Origin: Limnoglobus roseus
Lineage (GTDB): Bacteria; Planctomycetota; Planctomycetia; Gemmatales; Gemmataceae
Assembly: GCF_008254045.1 (NCBI RefSeq)
Contig: NZ_CP042425.1
Span: 9,004,163-9,068,162 of the forward strand
Reading direction: 5' to 3'
DNA: 64,000 nucleotides
The notes below the pieces were generated by a model that was given only the letters and a program-made list of their open reading frames with translations, did not search any database and was not told the DNA's origin. A program made the position numbers and the translations under genes. Shown piece after piece: positions 48,671 through 58,729 of the stretch (position 1 is its first letter; every line of letters begins with the position of its first letter).

Positions 48671-50635
48671 CTACCGCCCGGTCGCGGCGGCGAGGTACTC
48701 GGCGGGAAGTTCCGTGACCTTCCGCACCTCGATCTTGCGGAAGAAGACTTCGCCCTTCACCGACTGGAACCGGATGCGGCCGCGGGTGAGCGGATGGTCC
48801 GGCGGGTCGGCCCGGCGGGACCGGGCGAGGGCCAGGACGGGCGTGCCGTTGATGACGTGCAGGGCCGTGTCGCCCAGGCAAACGAGGGCCGCCCGGTTCC
48901 ACCGCCCGACCGGGGCTTCCTTGTTCGTGTGCGGCGGGATGCTCCGGCCGGCCGGTTCCACGGACGCGATCTTACCGTCGCGGATTTCGCCCACGTCGAT
49001 GCGCAGGAGGTCGTTCAGCCGCAGATAGCTGCCCGCCCGCTGAAGGTGCAGTTGCATACCGTGCGTCCCCTTCGACCCGAGCGGCCCGCCGCAGTGGTAG
49101 CGGATACTCGCGAGGTGGTCGCCCGTGGCGGTGCCCCAACGGTATTCGAACTGGAGGTGGAAGTTCTCGAAATCCCGCTCCGACTCGACCGACCCCAGGC
49201 CGGTGCCCGACGCCCGGAGGGCCGGGCCGCCTTCCATCTCGACCATGCCGAACTCGCTCGCCGGTCCGGCCCCGATGGGCGTGCCGCCCTCGGGAACGAC
49301 CGGCCGCCACTCGTGCATGTCCTGCCCGTCGAGCAGCGGCTCCCAGGCGTCGTGGCGGGCGAAGGGGGCCTGTGCGGATCGGTTCGGAACGGGATTCACG
49401 TTGGGGGACGCGAGAAAGAACGAAATCCCGCCGGCGATCGCCAGCATCGCCACCGCCCCGCCGACGGCGGCCAGGGCCTCACGCCAACGACGGGGCCGCG
49501 GCGGGGCGAGCAGTGCTTCGAGGTCCGCCAGCACCGCGGCCGCGTTCGGGTAGCGGTCCTCGGGGAACGGGGCCATCGCCCGCCGGACGATACGGGCCAC
49601 GGGTTCCGGGATCTCCGGGTTCACCGCCCGCGGGTCGGGGGCCGGGTGGCGGATTTGATCGGCCATGATCTCGGTGACGGTCGTGCCGCCGAACGGCGCG
49701 CGGCCGGTCAGTAGTGCGAAGTAGGCCGCGCCGAGGCCGAAGACGTCGGTCCGCTGGGTGATGGCCCCGGTGGCCCGTTGTTCCGGCGACATGTACGCCG
49801 GCGTACCAGCCGCGAGGCCGAAAGCCGGTGTCGGCGAGTCCGTTGCCGAGAGGCTGAAGTCGCTAAGTTTTGCCAGCACGGTGCCCGACGACGATTCCGC
49901 TTCCGGGGCTGATGGGCCACCCGGCAGGAGGACGTTCCCCGGCTTGATGTCCAGGTGGAGGAAGCCGGCCGCGTGGATGGCCGAGAGCCCGCGGCAGACG
50001 TCCACGATGATGCGGGTGGCCAACCGCCAGTCGAACGGTCCGTCCCGCTCCATGCGCTCCGCCGCCGTGCCGCCGGCGATCCGCTCCATGACCAGGAACG
50101 TCACGCCGTCGGCCTCGCCGACTTCGAACAGGGCCACCACATTCGGGTGAAGTAACTGCCCCGCGAGCCGGGCTTCGTGGAGCAACCGCTGGTGGGCGTG
50201 CGGGTCAGCCGAGAGGCGGTCGGGCAGCACCTTGATCGCGACCTTGCGGTCGATCAGCGGGTCGGCCGCCTCGTAGACAACGCCCATCCCGCCGCGGCCG
50301 AGTTCGCCCGTGAGGCGATACTTCCCCAGCGTGCCGCCGACGGCCGGCTTCGCCGGGCCGAACGCCGCCCGGACGACCGGCTGCGAATCGGGAAAGCGGT
50401 CGAGGTACTGCGCCGGCGTCGGCGTCTCACCGGCCGCCCGCCGGAGTTCGAGTTCGACGGCCAGCAGTTCCATCAAAAGGGCGTCGCGAAAGCGGGCTTC
50501 GACTTGCGGGAGGTAGTCTTCGATTCGCGCGCCACGGCCCGCCTCTTCGAACGCCTCACAGACGGCATCGACCCGCCGCTTCGCGTCGATCGGCAGGTCG
50601 AAGAACGATTTCGAGAGTGAGAGCGATGAGGTCAT
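48671..50635 (-). CDS. Ser/Thr kinase fused through a membrane helix to a DUF1080 domain
   Basis: A 654-residue protein. The N-terminal 100 residues form a helical region (RRVDAVCEAFEEAGRGARIE). The kinase follows at about 107-375: glycine loop LGRGGMGVVYEA, Lys135 (VAIKVL), then HLDIKPGN at 227-234 in place of HRD, and DFS at 259-261 in place of DFG, followed by SPEQ (283-286). A membrane helix is at about 389-408 (AVGGAVAMLAIAGGISFFLA). The C-terminal DUF1080 (3-keto-disaccharide hydrolase-like, about 430-640) starts WEPLLDGQDMHEWRP and includes ENFHLQFEYRWGTATGDHLA. The order implies a cytoplasmic kinase with an outside sugar-associated domain. The HLD and DFS changes may alter catalysis or make it a pseudokinase. 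Confidence 0.9.
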   Translation of the reverse strand: MTSSLSLSKSFFDLPIDAKRRVDAVCEAFEEAGRGARIEDYLPQVEARFRDALLMELLAVELELRRAAGETPTPAQYLDRFPDSQPVVRAAFGPAKPAVGGTLGKYRLTGELGRGGMGVVYEAADPLIDRKVAIKVLPDRLSADPHAHQRLLHEARLAGQLLHPNVVALFEVGEADGVTFLVMERIAGGTAAERMERDGPFDWRLATRIIVDVCRGLSAIHAAGFLHLDIKPGNVLLPGGPSAPEAESSSGTVLAKLSDFSLSATDSPTPAFGLAAGTPAYMSPEQRATGAITQRTDVFGLGAAYFALLTGRAPFGGTTVTEIMADQIRHPAPDPRAVNPEIPEPVARIVRRAMAPFPEDRYPNAAAVLADLEALLAPPRPRRWREALAAVGGAVAMLAIAGGISFFLASPNVNPVPNRSAQAPFARHDAWEPLLDGQDMHEWRPVVPEGGTPIGAGPASEFGMVEMEGGPALRASGTGLGSVESERDFENFHLQFEYRWGTATGDHLASIRYHCGGPLGSKGTHGMQLHLQRAGSYLRLNDLLRIDVGEIRDGKIASVEPAGRSIPPHTNKEAPVGRWNRAALVCLGDTALHVINGTPVLALARSRRADPPDHPLTRGRIRFQSVKGEVFFRKIEVRKVTELPAEYLAAATGR

Positions 50636-50653
50636 GGTGAAGGAGTTATTCGT

Positions 50654-51217
50654 TCACTTCTCAAGTCGGCCGTTGATGTTATACGCTGGTAACTTCATGC
50701 TGAAATTTGTCGCGGCAGTTGTCGTCGCGAGTGCTGTTTCCCCGGCCGACATTAACTTGATAATCACCGAAAACTGCCGGGTCGGAAACTTCGTGTCATG
50801 ATTCGTGTCAACGCCGTGGGATTCGAGTGAGGCGATCTGGATGGAGAACTTATTCAGTTTGTCTTTCCATTCGTGGTAAAGCGCCCCAGTGATCGCTACT
50901 TGCAAGGAGTCTTTCTCGCCGAACCGGAGGCTGCCAGTCTTACTTCGAACACGCTGGTCAACAACGTATATTTGACACTGTTTGAGCGACTCTGCGATCT
51001 TGTCGCGTGCCGGTGCTCCCGGATTGAACAACCCGTCGATATCTACCTTGCTCCTCGCAAAGCCGTCACCCAAGTTAAACGGCCCGATTACAAACAGCTC
51101 CTTCGTGTCGCCCTCCACAGGTTCAATGGCGTTCGCAGTCGGCGATGCGGATAGCAAAGCTGAGATTCCTGCTCCCGTCAGGCCAATCAGGGCGGTTCGG
51201 CGGCTCGGATCCTTCAT
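50654..51217 (-). CDS. Exported hypothetical protein, 187 aa
   Basis: The N-terminus MKDPSRRTALIGLTGAGISA has a twin-arginine-like signal ending near ANA. The mature protein has mixed beta/alpha segments (ELFVIGPFNLGDGFARSKVD, then IAESLKQCQIYVVDQRVRSK, then KFPTRQFSVIIKLMSAGETA). No catalytic motif is seen. It lies between the ECF sigma gene and the kinase gene in one direction, with gaps of 14 and 18 bases, so co-transcription is likely and it may be the signal receiver or target. Confidence 0.65.
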   Translation of the reverse strand: MKDPSRRTALIGLTGAGISALLSASPTANAIEPVEGDTKELFVIGPFNLGDGFARSKVDIDGLFNPGAPARDKIAESLKQCQIYVVDQRVRSKTGSLRFGEKDSLQVAITGALYHEWKDKLNKFSIQIASLESHGVDTNHDTKFPTRQFSVIIKLMSAGETALATTTAATNFSMKLPAYNINGRLEK

Positions 51218-51231
51218 GGCTTTTCCGCTAC

Positions 51232-51804
51232 TTATTCTGGACTCGGCGATACTACCGCATCCGCTTCCCAGATGTCGCGGATGAGGGCCAGCCGCCGCAT
51301 GACGGTGCGCGTCGTGCAGTTCAAGCGGGTGGCGATCTCCTCGTTCGTGTGGCCTTCCAGTTTCAGGCGGGCGATGGTCCGCAAGTCGTCATCGTCCAGT
51401 TTCTCGAACATCCCGCGAATTTCATCCGTGACAACCGCTGCGAGGGCCGGGTCGGTCGTTCGGTCGGCGACGTCGTCGGAAATCGCCTGCGTCGGGCCGC
51501 TGCGCTTCTGGGCGGTCTGCCACTTCCGCCAGTCCACCGCCTTGCGGGCCGTTAGCACCACCAACAGGTGCCACAGGTCGTCGCGGCTGGCGAGCTTGGC
51601 GAAGCGGTTCTCGGTAGCGGCCCGACAGAACTGGAAGAACGCCGAAAGGGCCACGTCTTCCGCGTCGGCCTTCAGCCCCGGCAGGCGGCCGACGGCGAGC
51701 GAAACCATGCGCTGAAAGTAGCGGTCCCAGATCGGGCTGGCCGCGTCCGATTCGCCGGCGGAAAGCCGGTTGATCCAGGTGGTGATCGAGCCTTCGTCGG
51801 CCAT
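51232..51804 (-). CDS. ECF-type sigma factor at the head of the kinase/calpain cluster
   Basis: A 190-residue protein, start MADEGSITTWINRLSAGESD at 51804. Region 2 is DAASPIWDRYFQRMVSLAVG, then DVALSAFFQFCRA, then LWHLLVVLTARKAVDWRKWQ. Region 4 is LDDDDLRTIARLKLEGHTNE, then EIATRLNCTTRTVMRRLALI, a complete HTH. It lacks a fused regulatory domain. The order sigma, exported protein, kinase-DUF1080, calpain suggests that a surface signal is relayed to transcription; the phosphorylation target is unknown. A long upstream extension to 51969 has no conserved sequence and is not used. Confidence 0.88.
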   Translation of the reverse strand: MADEGSITTWINRLSAGESDAASPIWDRYFQRMVSLAVGRLPGLKADAEDVALSAFFQFCRAATENRFAKLASRDDLWHLLVVLTARKAVDWRKWQTAQKRSGPTQAISDDVADRTTDPALAAVVTDEIRGMFEKLDDDDLRTIARLKLEGHTNEEIATRLNCTTRTVMRRLALIRDIWEADAVVSPSPE

Positions 51805-51987
51805 CGCCCCGGTACGGTGTGAGGAACGGAGAGGGCGAGAGTGGGAAAAATTATCGTACCAAATGTTCCGACCCGTGTCACAGTCCAAACCCGGTTGTCG
51901 TGATAGGGTTTGTAGGGCCGTGCGAGCAACCCTCTCTTCGCTCCCGCTCGCCGCCCGACGACGAACCACCTTTTCGGGGAGAGAAGA

Positions 51988-52743
51988 ATGTCCCGCCCAC
52001 TGTCACTCATCGCCCTGCTGCTGATCGGCGGGTTCGCGTCCGCAGAAACGCCGGCCGGGAAACCGGTTCGGGTCGCGGTGTTCGCCGGCGAGGGTGCCCG
52101 CAAGACAAAAGGCCCCGTCAGCGAAGTGATCGACAAGCTGCCCGGCTACGAGACGCAGTTGGTGACGGCCGAGGAGATCCGCGGCGGCAAGCTGAAGGAA
52201 TTCCAGGTGCTCATCCAGCCCGGCGGCAGCGGGTCCGGCCAGGCGAAAGACCTCGGCGAAGACGGCCGGGCCAAGATCAAGGAATACGTCAAGAACGGCT
52301 CCGGGTACATCGGCATCTGTGCCGGGGCGTACCTCGCCAGCAAGAGCTACGACTGGTCGCTGCACATCCTCGACGCCGAAGTCGTGGACCGGGCGCACTG
52401 GGCCCGTGGCACCGGCAACGTCGAACTGAAGTTCAGCCGCACCGGCAAGGACTTCTTCGCCGCGAAGGGCGAGACGGTCGGCATCTACTACGGCCAAGGG
52501 CCGCTGCTCGCCCCCGGTAAGGACGCGGGCATCCCCGATTACGAAGAACTCGCCGCCTACGAGACGGAGATTCACAGCAAGGGCGGCGCTCAGCCCGGCG
52601 TCATGAAGGGCACGACCGCCGCCGCCCGCGGCTCGTTCGGCACCGGCCGGGTGTTCTGCTTCAGCCCGCACCCCGAAAAGACGAACTCGGACCAGACGCG
52701 AGCCATGCTCAAGGCCGCCCTCGACTGGACCGCCACGAAGTAA
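51988..52743 (+). CDS. Exported BPL_N class I glutamine amidotransferase-like protein
   Basis: A 251-residue protein with signal MSRPLSLIALLLIGGFASAE. The body matches the BPL_N/GATase-like domain: PVRVAVFAGEGARKTKGPVS, then LIQPGGSGSGQAKDLGEDGR, then SGYIGICAGAYLASKSYDWS with putative nucleophile Cys111, and a His in GRVFCFSPHPEKTNSDQ. The catalytic pair would make an amidotransferase or hydrolase at the envelope. It begins 183 bases from the divergent sigma gene. Confidence 0.85.
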   Translation: MSRPLSLIALLLIGGFASAETPAGKPVRVAVFAGEGARKTKGPVSEVIDKLPGYETQLVTAEEIRGGKLKEFQVLIQPGGSGSGQAKDLGEDGRAKIKEYVKNGSGYIGICAGAYLASKSYDWSLHILDAEVVDRAHWARGTGNVELKFSRTGKDFFAAKGETVGIYYGQGPLLAPGKDAGIPDYEELAAYETEIHSKGGAQPGVMKGTTAAARGSFGTGRVFCFSPHPEKTNSDQTRAMLKAALDWTATK

Positions 52744-52818
52744 TCGTTCGCTCCATCCCGGCGACTCTCCTCGCCTTATCCGCCCGCATTCATCCGCACC
52801 CAACAGAGGAGTTTATCC

Positions 52819-53805
<987 letters not shown>

Positions 53806-53922
53806 TCGACCCGACGACCCGCCCGGTGGGCCGGCCTTCCGCACCATCCGCCAATCGCTCACGGCGGATTCGGAAGTCCCGGCCCACCTTCTTTTCCATC
53901 TTCACCCCACGAACTTTCCACC

Positions 53923-54753
53923 ATGAAATACCTGATCCGACTCGCGGCCGGTGCCGTGTTCGCCCTGACCGTGACCGTCGCCCTCGCGGACGATTCGAAA
54001 GGCCCGCCGAAGCCGGTGGCGAACAAGCTGGTCACGGTCCAACACGGGGCGCTGCCCGTGATCCTGTCGGCCCCGCACGGCGGCACCGAGGACGTGCCCG
54101 GCGTGAAGCCGCGGAAGGGCGAGGGCTTGCCCACCGGCGGCAACGGGTTCTTCGCCGGCCGCGACGGCAACACGGAAGAGCTGGCCGCCGCCATCTCCGA
54201 GGCGATCGAGAAGACGATGGGCAAGAAGCCGTACCTCGTCGCCGCGAAGTTCCACCGCAAGTTCATCGACGCCAACCGGCCGCCCGAAATCGCCTACGAA
54301 GATAAGGCCGCGAAGCCGACCTACGACGCCTACCGGGACCAACTCGCCGCGTACTGCCGTGAGGTAAAGAAGCAGCACGGCAGCGGTCTGCTGCTCGACG
54401 TTCACGGGCAGGGGGCGATGAAGGACACGGTCATCCGCGGCACGAAGGACGGCAAGACGGTGAGCCTTCTCACGAGTCGCTTCGGCTCGCAAGCCCACAC
54501 TGGGCCGAAGAGCTTCTTCGGGCTGTTGGCCACGAACGGGTGCAAGGTCTTCCCGGCAAACCTGACCGACACGGAGTACGCCACGCTCAACGGCGGCAAC
54601 ATCGTGCAGACCTACGGCAGCGGCGACTACGGCGTCGACGCGATCCAGTTGGAATTCGGCGGCGACTTCCGCGACAAGGGGAAGCTCAAGGCCACCGCCG
54701 AGAAGGTGGCGGCCAGCGTGAAGAGTTACGCGGATCTGTACCTGCAAAAGTAG
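53923..54753 (+). CDS. N-formylglutamate amidohydrolase-like exported protein
   Basis: A 276-residue protein with signal (LIRLAAGAVFALTVTVALAD). The FGase-like motifs are present: LPVILSAPHGGTEDVPGV, then AAKFHRKFIDANRPPEIAYE, then LLLDVHGQGAMKDTVIRGTK. Members hydrolyse N-formylglutamate in histidine degradation or act on related substrates; here export suggests another substrate. It converges with the PVC dehydrogenase gene across a long palindromic terminator. Confidence 0.85.
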   Translation: MKYLIRLAAGAVFALTVTVALADDSKGPPKPVANKLVTVQHGALPVILSAPHGGTEDVPGVKPRKGEGLPTGGNGFFAGRDGNTEELAAAISEAIEKTMGKKPYLVAAKFHRKFIDANRPPEIAYEDKAAKPTYDAYRDQLAAYCREVKKQHGSGLLLDVHGQGAMKDTVIRGTKDGKTVSLLTSRFGSQAHTGPKSFFGLLATNGCKVFPANLTDTEYATLNGGNIVQTYGSGDYGVDAIQLEFGGDFRDKGKLKATAEKVAASVKSYADLYLQK

Positions 54754-54775
54754 GCGACTGTCCGCGACCAAAAGT

Positions 54776-54824
54776 AGAAGCCCGGCCGGGCCGCGACAAC
54801 CTGTCGCAACCCGGCCGGGCTTCT
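54776..54824. terminator. Bidirectional composite hairpin between convergent genes
   Basis: Outer arms AGAAGCCCGGCCGGG/CCCGGCCGGGCTTCT (15 bp) enclose an inner GCGACA/TGTCGC stem. The plus side ends at the FGase-like gene (54753) and the minus side at the PVC dehydrogenase gene (54857), so it probably terminates both transcripts. Confidence 0.85.
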
Positions 54825-54856
54825 GGCGTTCACCCTGTGTGGATGAACCCGCTCGG

Positions 54857-57800
54857 TTACTTCAGCGACCAGAGGTACTCGACCAGGTCGAGGAACTCCA
54901 CCGGGGCCATCGTGCCGGCTTGGCCTTCCGGCATGCTGCTCTGCTTCAGCGTCGTCCGGGTGTCGATGTCGTCCACCGGGATCGTCTTCTTCTCCTTGCC
55001 GTCGAAGATCACGACGTTCTTCTTGTCCTCGCTGACGATCAGCCCGGTCACGGTGCCGCCGCTCAGGCGGTCGATCTTCGTCGAGAGGTACTTCGCGTCC
55101 ACCTCGGCGTTCGGGTCGATGATCGACTCGATGACCTTCTGCTTGAACTTCGACTTCGTCGCCACCTTGTCCAGGTTCGGGCCGTAGTCGTTGCCCTCGC
55201 CGTTGCCGACCTTGTGACAGGCGGTGCAAGCGCGAACGAACACCTCTCGGCCCTTCGTCGGGTTGCCGGTCATACCGGCCAAGGCGGTCATCGCCTTGTT
55301 CCGCACTTCCTTCGGCTGCGGGTCCAGGCTGAGCAGGACTTTGAGGTGCGGGAGTGCCCCCTCGCCGGCCTTGCTGCTCTTTTGGATGTCCGTGATCAAC
55401 TTCGCCGCTTCCGGGTTGGACGCCGCCAACTTGCCGAGGGTGAAGTCCGCCGGCCACGCCGACACGTTCGCCGAGAGGGCGGCTTCGACCGTGTACTTCG
55501 TCCAGTAGTCCAGCGGCTTCTGCGCGATGCTGGCGACGGCGTTCATCGCATCGGCCGTGGCGAAGAAGCTGAGCGCGCGGGCGGCTTCCGCCCGGACGCG
55601 CGGGCTTTCGTCGCCGGCCGCCTTCTTGAACCGTTCGACCGCCCCCGGAATGCGGTCCCGCTCGTCGGCGAGGATGTGGACAACGGCCGCCCGAGCGTTG
55701 AACGTCTTGCACGCCAGCACCGCGTCGGCCAACTTCGCGTCGACCGCGTGGTGGCTCTGTTGCGCCCACAGGGCTTCGCACCGCAGGCGGTCGAAGTCGG
55801 GGTCGGTGTCCTTCAACTCCGCGGCCCACTTGGCGACGGCCGGGAGAACCTCGGCCGCCGGCCGGTCGTGCAACTCACGGCGGGCACGGTAGCGGGTCCG
55901 CCACTCGTACTCGCGGAGTTGTTCGAGGATTTCCGCCACGCTCTTGCCCTGCTGCGTGACCGGCGCGATCGGCTGCTTGTCCGCGCCGACCATGCGGTAG
56001 ACGCGGCCCTTCGTGTGGTTGCGGTTCGGGTCGCGTTGCGAGTACTGCATGTGCCCGATGAGCGGGCTGGCCCAGTCCACGAAGTACAGCCGACCGTCCG
56101 GTCCGATCTGCGGGTCGCCGGGCCGGAAGTGCTTGTTCGGGCTGCGGACGAGGTCGTCCCACTTCCCGTCCTTCGGGTCCTTCGGCTTGATCCGCTCGCC
56201 CATGAACCCGGCCCCGTCGTCCCGCATGGTGTACCGGGTGAGGCCGTTCAGGTTGATGACGCAGGCGTAGGTGAATTGCCGTTGCACGTCGTCGGGCAGG
56301 GCACGCGAAACCAGCCACTCGTTGCCGAGGTTCGGCCGCTCGCCGTTCGGCAGGATGAAGTTCACGCCCTTGCGGCCGTCGTAGGGTTGGCCGGAGAGCG
56401 GCACGTCCCACGTTTGGTTGGCGGTGGTGCCGTCGCCGACGATGCCGTTGCCCCACTCGTCGAACACGTAGCACCACATGTTGTACATGCCGGGCAGCTT
56501 GAACTGACGAACCTTCATGCTCCGCGGGTCGAGGACGTAACAGCCGCCGTCGCCCTTGCTGCGGTGCGGCCCCCACGGGGTTTCCAGCGTGGTGCTGGTC
56601 GAAATCCCTTCCAGCATGTGCAAGAGGCCGCCGTGGCTCCACTCGAAGGCGTTGCAGGTGTGGTGCGTGTCGTCGGTCGCCCACCCGTCGATCAGGTACG
56701 TGACCTCGTCGGCCTTGTCGTCGCCGTCGGTGTCCTTCAGGAAGAGCATCCGCGGCTGGCTGATGACCAGCACGCCGCCGTTGTAGAACTCGAACCCGCC
56801 CGGGCAGTGGAGCTTGTCGTAGAAGACGGTGCACTTGTCCGCCTTGCCGTCGCCGTCCTTGTCTTCGAGGATCAACAGCCGGTCGTTCGGCATCACGTCG
56901 CCCGGCCGCCACTGCGGGTAGGTCGGCATGCACGCCACCCAGAGCCGACCCTTGCTATCGAAGTTGATCTGCACCGGGCTGGCCAGTTCCGGGAACATCT
57001 TCTCGTCCGCGAACAGTTCCAGCTTGAACCCGGCCGGCACGCGAGCGCCCTTGATGAGTTCCGCGGGCGGGGCGATGACCGGCCCCATCGCCGGCGGGTT
57101 CTCCGAGTATGCGCGGTCCGGTCCGCCGAACCGCGTCGGCGGCACGATCAGTTCGCCCGTCTTGCTGTCGTCCGGCTTCTCCGGCACGGCCTTGCCGCCC
57201 GCGATGTCCCAGATGTAGTGATCGCGAACCGTGACCATGTTCCGCAGCTTCACGTACTCGCGGGGGAACGTCTCGGTGTCGTAGGTCCGCCGGCCGCCGT
57301 AGACGTACCAGCCGTTGACCATCCGGTAGTCCTGTGAGTGAATCCACCCCTTCTCGATGACCGCCGCCCGGATCTTCTCGAACTCCGACGTGCCCGCCTT
57401 CACCGCCGAGTTGTTCGGGCCGAACAGGCCCGCGTCGAGGGCTTCACCGAGAACCTTGTCGCCGGCCTCGTTCATCTGGAAGCCGCTGACGGTGAGCTTG
57501 CCGCCGCCCTTCTCGAACGCGGCCAGCGTCGGCGTGTAGATGTCCACGAACGCGAGATTCCGCTTCTCGGCGACCGCCTTCACCGCGTCGGCGTACAGCT
57601 TCAGATTCGCGTTCTCGGCCTTGCCGTCCGGCAGGAACTTGTCGCCGGTGTTCTCGAACGCGATCGGCGACACCAGCACGAACCGGGCCGGCGACTTCGC
57701 GTCGTCCCGCGGGTACTTGGCGGTGTAATCGTTGATGAACTTCTCGTAGTCGGCCTGGAACTTCGCAACGCCGGCCGGCCCCTTGAACGACTCGTTCCAG

Positions 57801-58243
57801 CCGAAGAAGCAAAGGAACGTGTCGGGGTTGAAGGCGAACAGAGGGTCGTCGAGTTTCGTGTAGTCGGACGACCGCTGCCGGACGCCCACTTCGTCGGCCG
57901 GGAAGCCGAAGTTGCGGACGACGAGTTCCTTGTCCTTGTGCCGCAGGTGGAGGAGCGTCTCGAAGTGCCCGTAGAGGCTCATCCGTTCGGCGGTCGTGTT
58001 GCCGACGAACGCGATGCGCTCGCCTTTGACGAACTCTAGCGGCAACTTGCTCGCCGGGATCGCGTCCTTCTTCGGCCGCGGCTTCGGCTTCAGAAACTCT
58101 TCGGCCGTCTGCATCGACGGGCCGTCGTTCTTTTTCTTGGCGTCCTTCTTCTGTTGAGAGAAGACGTCGGACGTCATGAGCAGCGCAACGCCGAACAGCG
58201 CGCCGGCCGCGGCCAACCAGCGGCAGCGTGAGAGGGCAATCAT
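54857..58243 (-). CDS. PVC-type membrane-bound dehydrogenase with SGNH-like N-terminus and CxxCH
   Basis: A 1128-residue exported protein starting MIALSRCRWLAAAGALFGVA. The N-terminal third resembles the SGNH-like domain (KGERIAFVGNTTAERMSLYG, then NPDTFLCFFGWNESFKGPAG), the middle is the dehydrogenase/beta-propeller typical of TIGR02604 (ASPVQINFDSKGRLWVACMP, then LEDKDGDGKADKCTVFYDKL), then HEAT-like repeats (RAAVVHILADERDRIPGAVE). Near the C-terminus a CxxCH haem site, ACTACHKVGNGEGNDYGPNL, matches TIGR02603. These proteins are PVC hallmark enzymes probably acting on sugars in the periplasm. The N-terminus has GN where a classical SGNH would have GDS. The start at 58243 was chosen because it gives a signal peptide. 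Confidence 0.9.
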   Translation of the reverse strand: MIALSRCRWLAAAGALFGVALLMTSDVFSQQKKDAKKKNDGPSMQTAEEFLKPKPRPKKDAIPASKLPLEFVKGERIAFVGNTTAERMSLYGHFETLLHLRHKDKELVVRNFGFPADEVGVRQRSSDYTKLDDPLFAFNPDTFLCFFGWNESFKGPAGVAKFQADYEKFINDYTAKYPRDDAKSPARFVLVSPIAFENTGDKFLPDGKAENANLKLYADAVKAVAEKRNLAFVDIYTPTLAAFEKGGGKLTVSGFQMNEAGDKVLGEALDAGLFGPNNSAVKAGTSEFEKIRAAVIEKGWIHSQDYRMVNGWYVYGGRRTYDTETFPREYVKLRNMVTVRDHYIWDIAGGKAVPEKPDDSKTGELIVPPTRFGGPDRAYSENPPAMGPVIAPPAELIKGARVPAGFKLELFADEKMFPELASPVQINFDSKGRLWVACMPTYPQWRPGDVMPNDRLLILEDKDGDGKADKCTVFYDKLHCPGGFEFYNGGVLVISQPRMLFLKDTDGDDKADEVTYLIDGWATDDTHHTCNAFEWSHGGLLHMLEGISTSTTLETPWGPHRSKGDGGCYVLDPRSMKVRQFKLPGMYNMWCYVFDEWGNGIVGDGTTANQTWDVPLSGQPYDGRKGVNFILPNGERPNLGNEWLVSRALPDDVQRQFTYACVINLNGLTRYTMRDDGAGFMGERIKPKDPKDGKWDDLVRSPNKHFRPGDPQIGPDGRLYFVDWASPLIGHMQYSQRDPNRNHTKGRVYRMVGADKQPIAPVTQQGKSVAEILEQLREYEWRTRYRARRELHDRPAAEVLPAVAKWAAELKDTDPDFDRLRCEALWAQQSHHAVDAKLADAVLACKTFNARAAVVHILADERDRIPGAVERFKKAAGDESPRVRAEAARALSFFATADAMNAVASIAQKPLDYWTKYTVEAALSANVSAWPADFTLGKLAASNPEAAKLITDIQKSSKAGEGALPHLKVLLSLDPQPKEVRNKAMTALAGMTGNPTKGREVFVRACTACHKVGNGEGNDYGPNLDKVATKSKFKQKVIESIIDPNAEVDAKYLSTKIDRLSGGTVTGLIVSEDKKNVVIFDGKEKKTIPVDDIDTRTTLKQSSMPEGQAGTMAPVEFLDLVEYLWSLK

Positions 58244-58729
58244 CGGGGAGAACTCCAGTCGGAGAAGAGCGGAAGGCAGGTGGAAAGTAGTGTATGTGAG
58301 GCGATCAGACCGGAAAGCAAAGTCAGGAACCCGTTTTAATTTCTGTGCTTTCGCTCGCGACGAGCCGAGTGTGAGGGCCTCAGACCCAGGCCAAAACTTG
58401 ATAGGATTCAATACTCGATTGAGGGCGGTGACGGATGCTCCGAACCCGTTATAGCGCGAGCCGCCGACGCAATCGCACCTTCTGGTTCTCTCCGATTTGT
58501 AAGCCTCGCGGCCGTCTCGTGGGTGGGAGTCGAACCGATCCGGGGATTTAGCCCTGGCAACCAGTACGTTTTGTCCAGACGGTGAGCGGTTAGTCGGATA
58601 AACTCGGCGTCACCGAGAGTCGCCAGATTCGTCGAGCCAATCGGCGAAAGCCAGCCGCGGTTGGTTATCCCGCGGCTGCGAGCAAACCGATGCCAGGAAG
58701 GTATCTTCCTCGATCATCCTCTGTTCAGG
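58244..58729. other. Intergenic region, 486 bp, with a tRNA-like arm but no intact tRNA
   Basis: A minus-strand segment at about 58524-58552 contains GGTTCGACTCCCACC, like a T-arm, but stem pairing fails at two of five positions and no acceptor or anticodon stem was found. A hairpin at 58652-58678 is listed separately. No protein gene was seen. Confidence 0.45.
58652..58678 (-). terminator. Hairpin downstream of the small exported protein gene
   Basis: Arms CAGCCGCGG and CCGCGGCTG (9 bp) with a 9-base loop lie about 52 bases past the stop of the minus-strand gene at 58730. No T-run follows on the minus strand. Confidence 0.5.

Noticed and set aside
58524..58552. tRNA T-arm-like GGTTCGACTCCCACC on the minus strand
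   Set aside because: Two of five T-stem pairs fail and no acceptor, D or anticodon arm with proper spacing was found, so it is not an intact tRNA or tmRNA.
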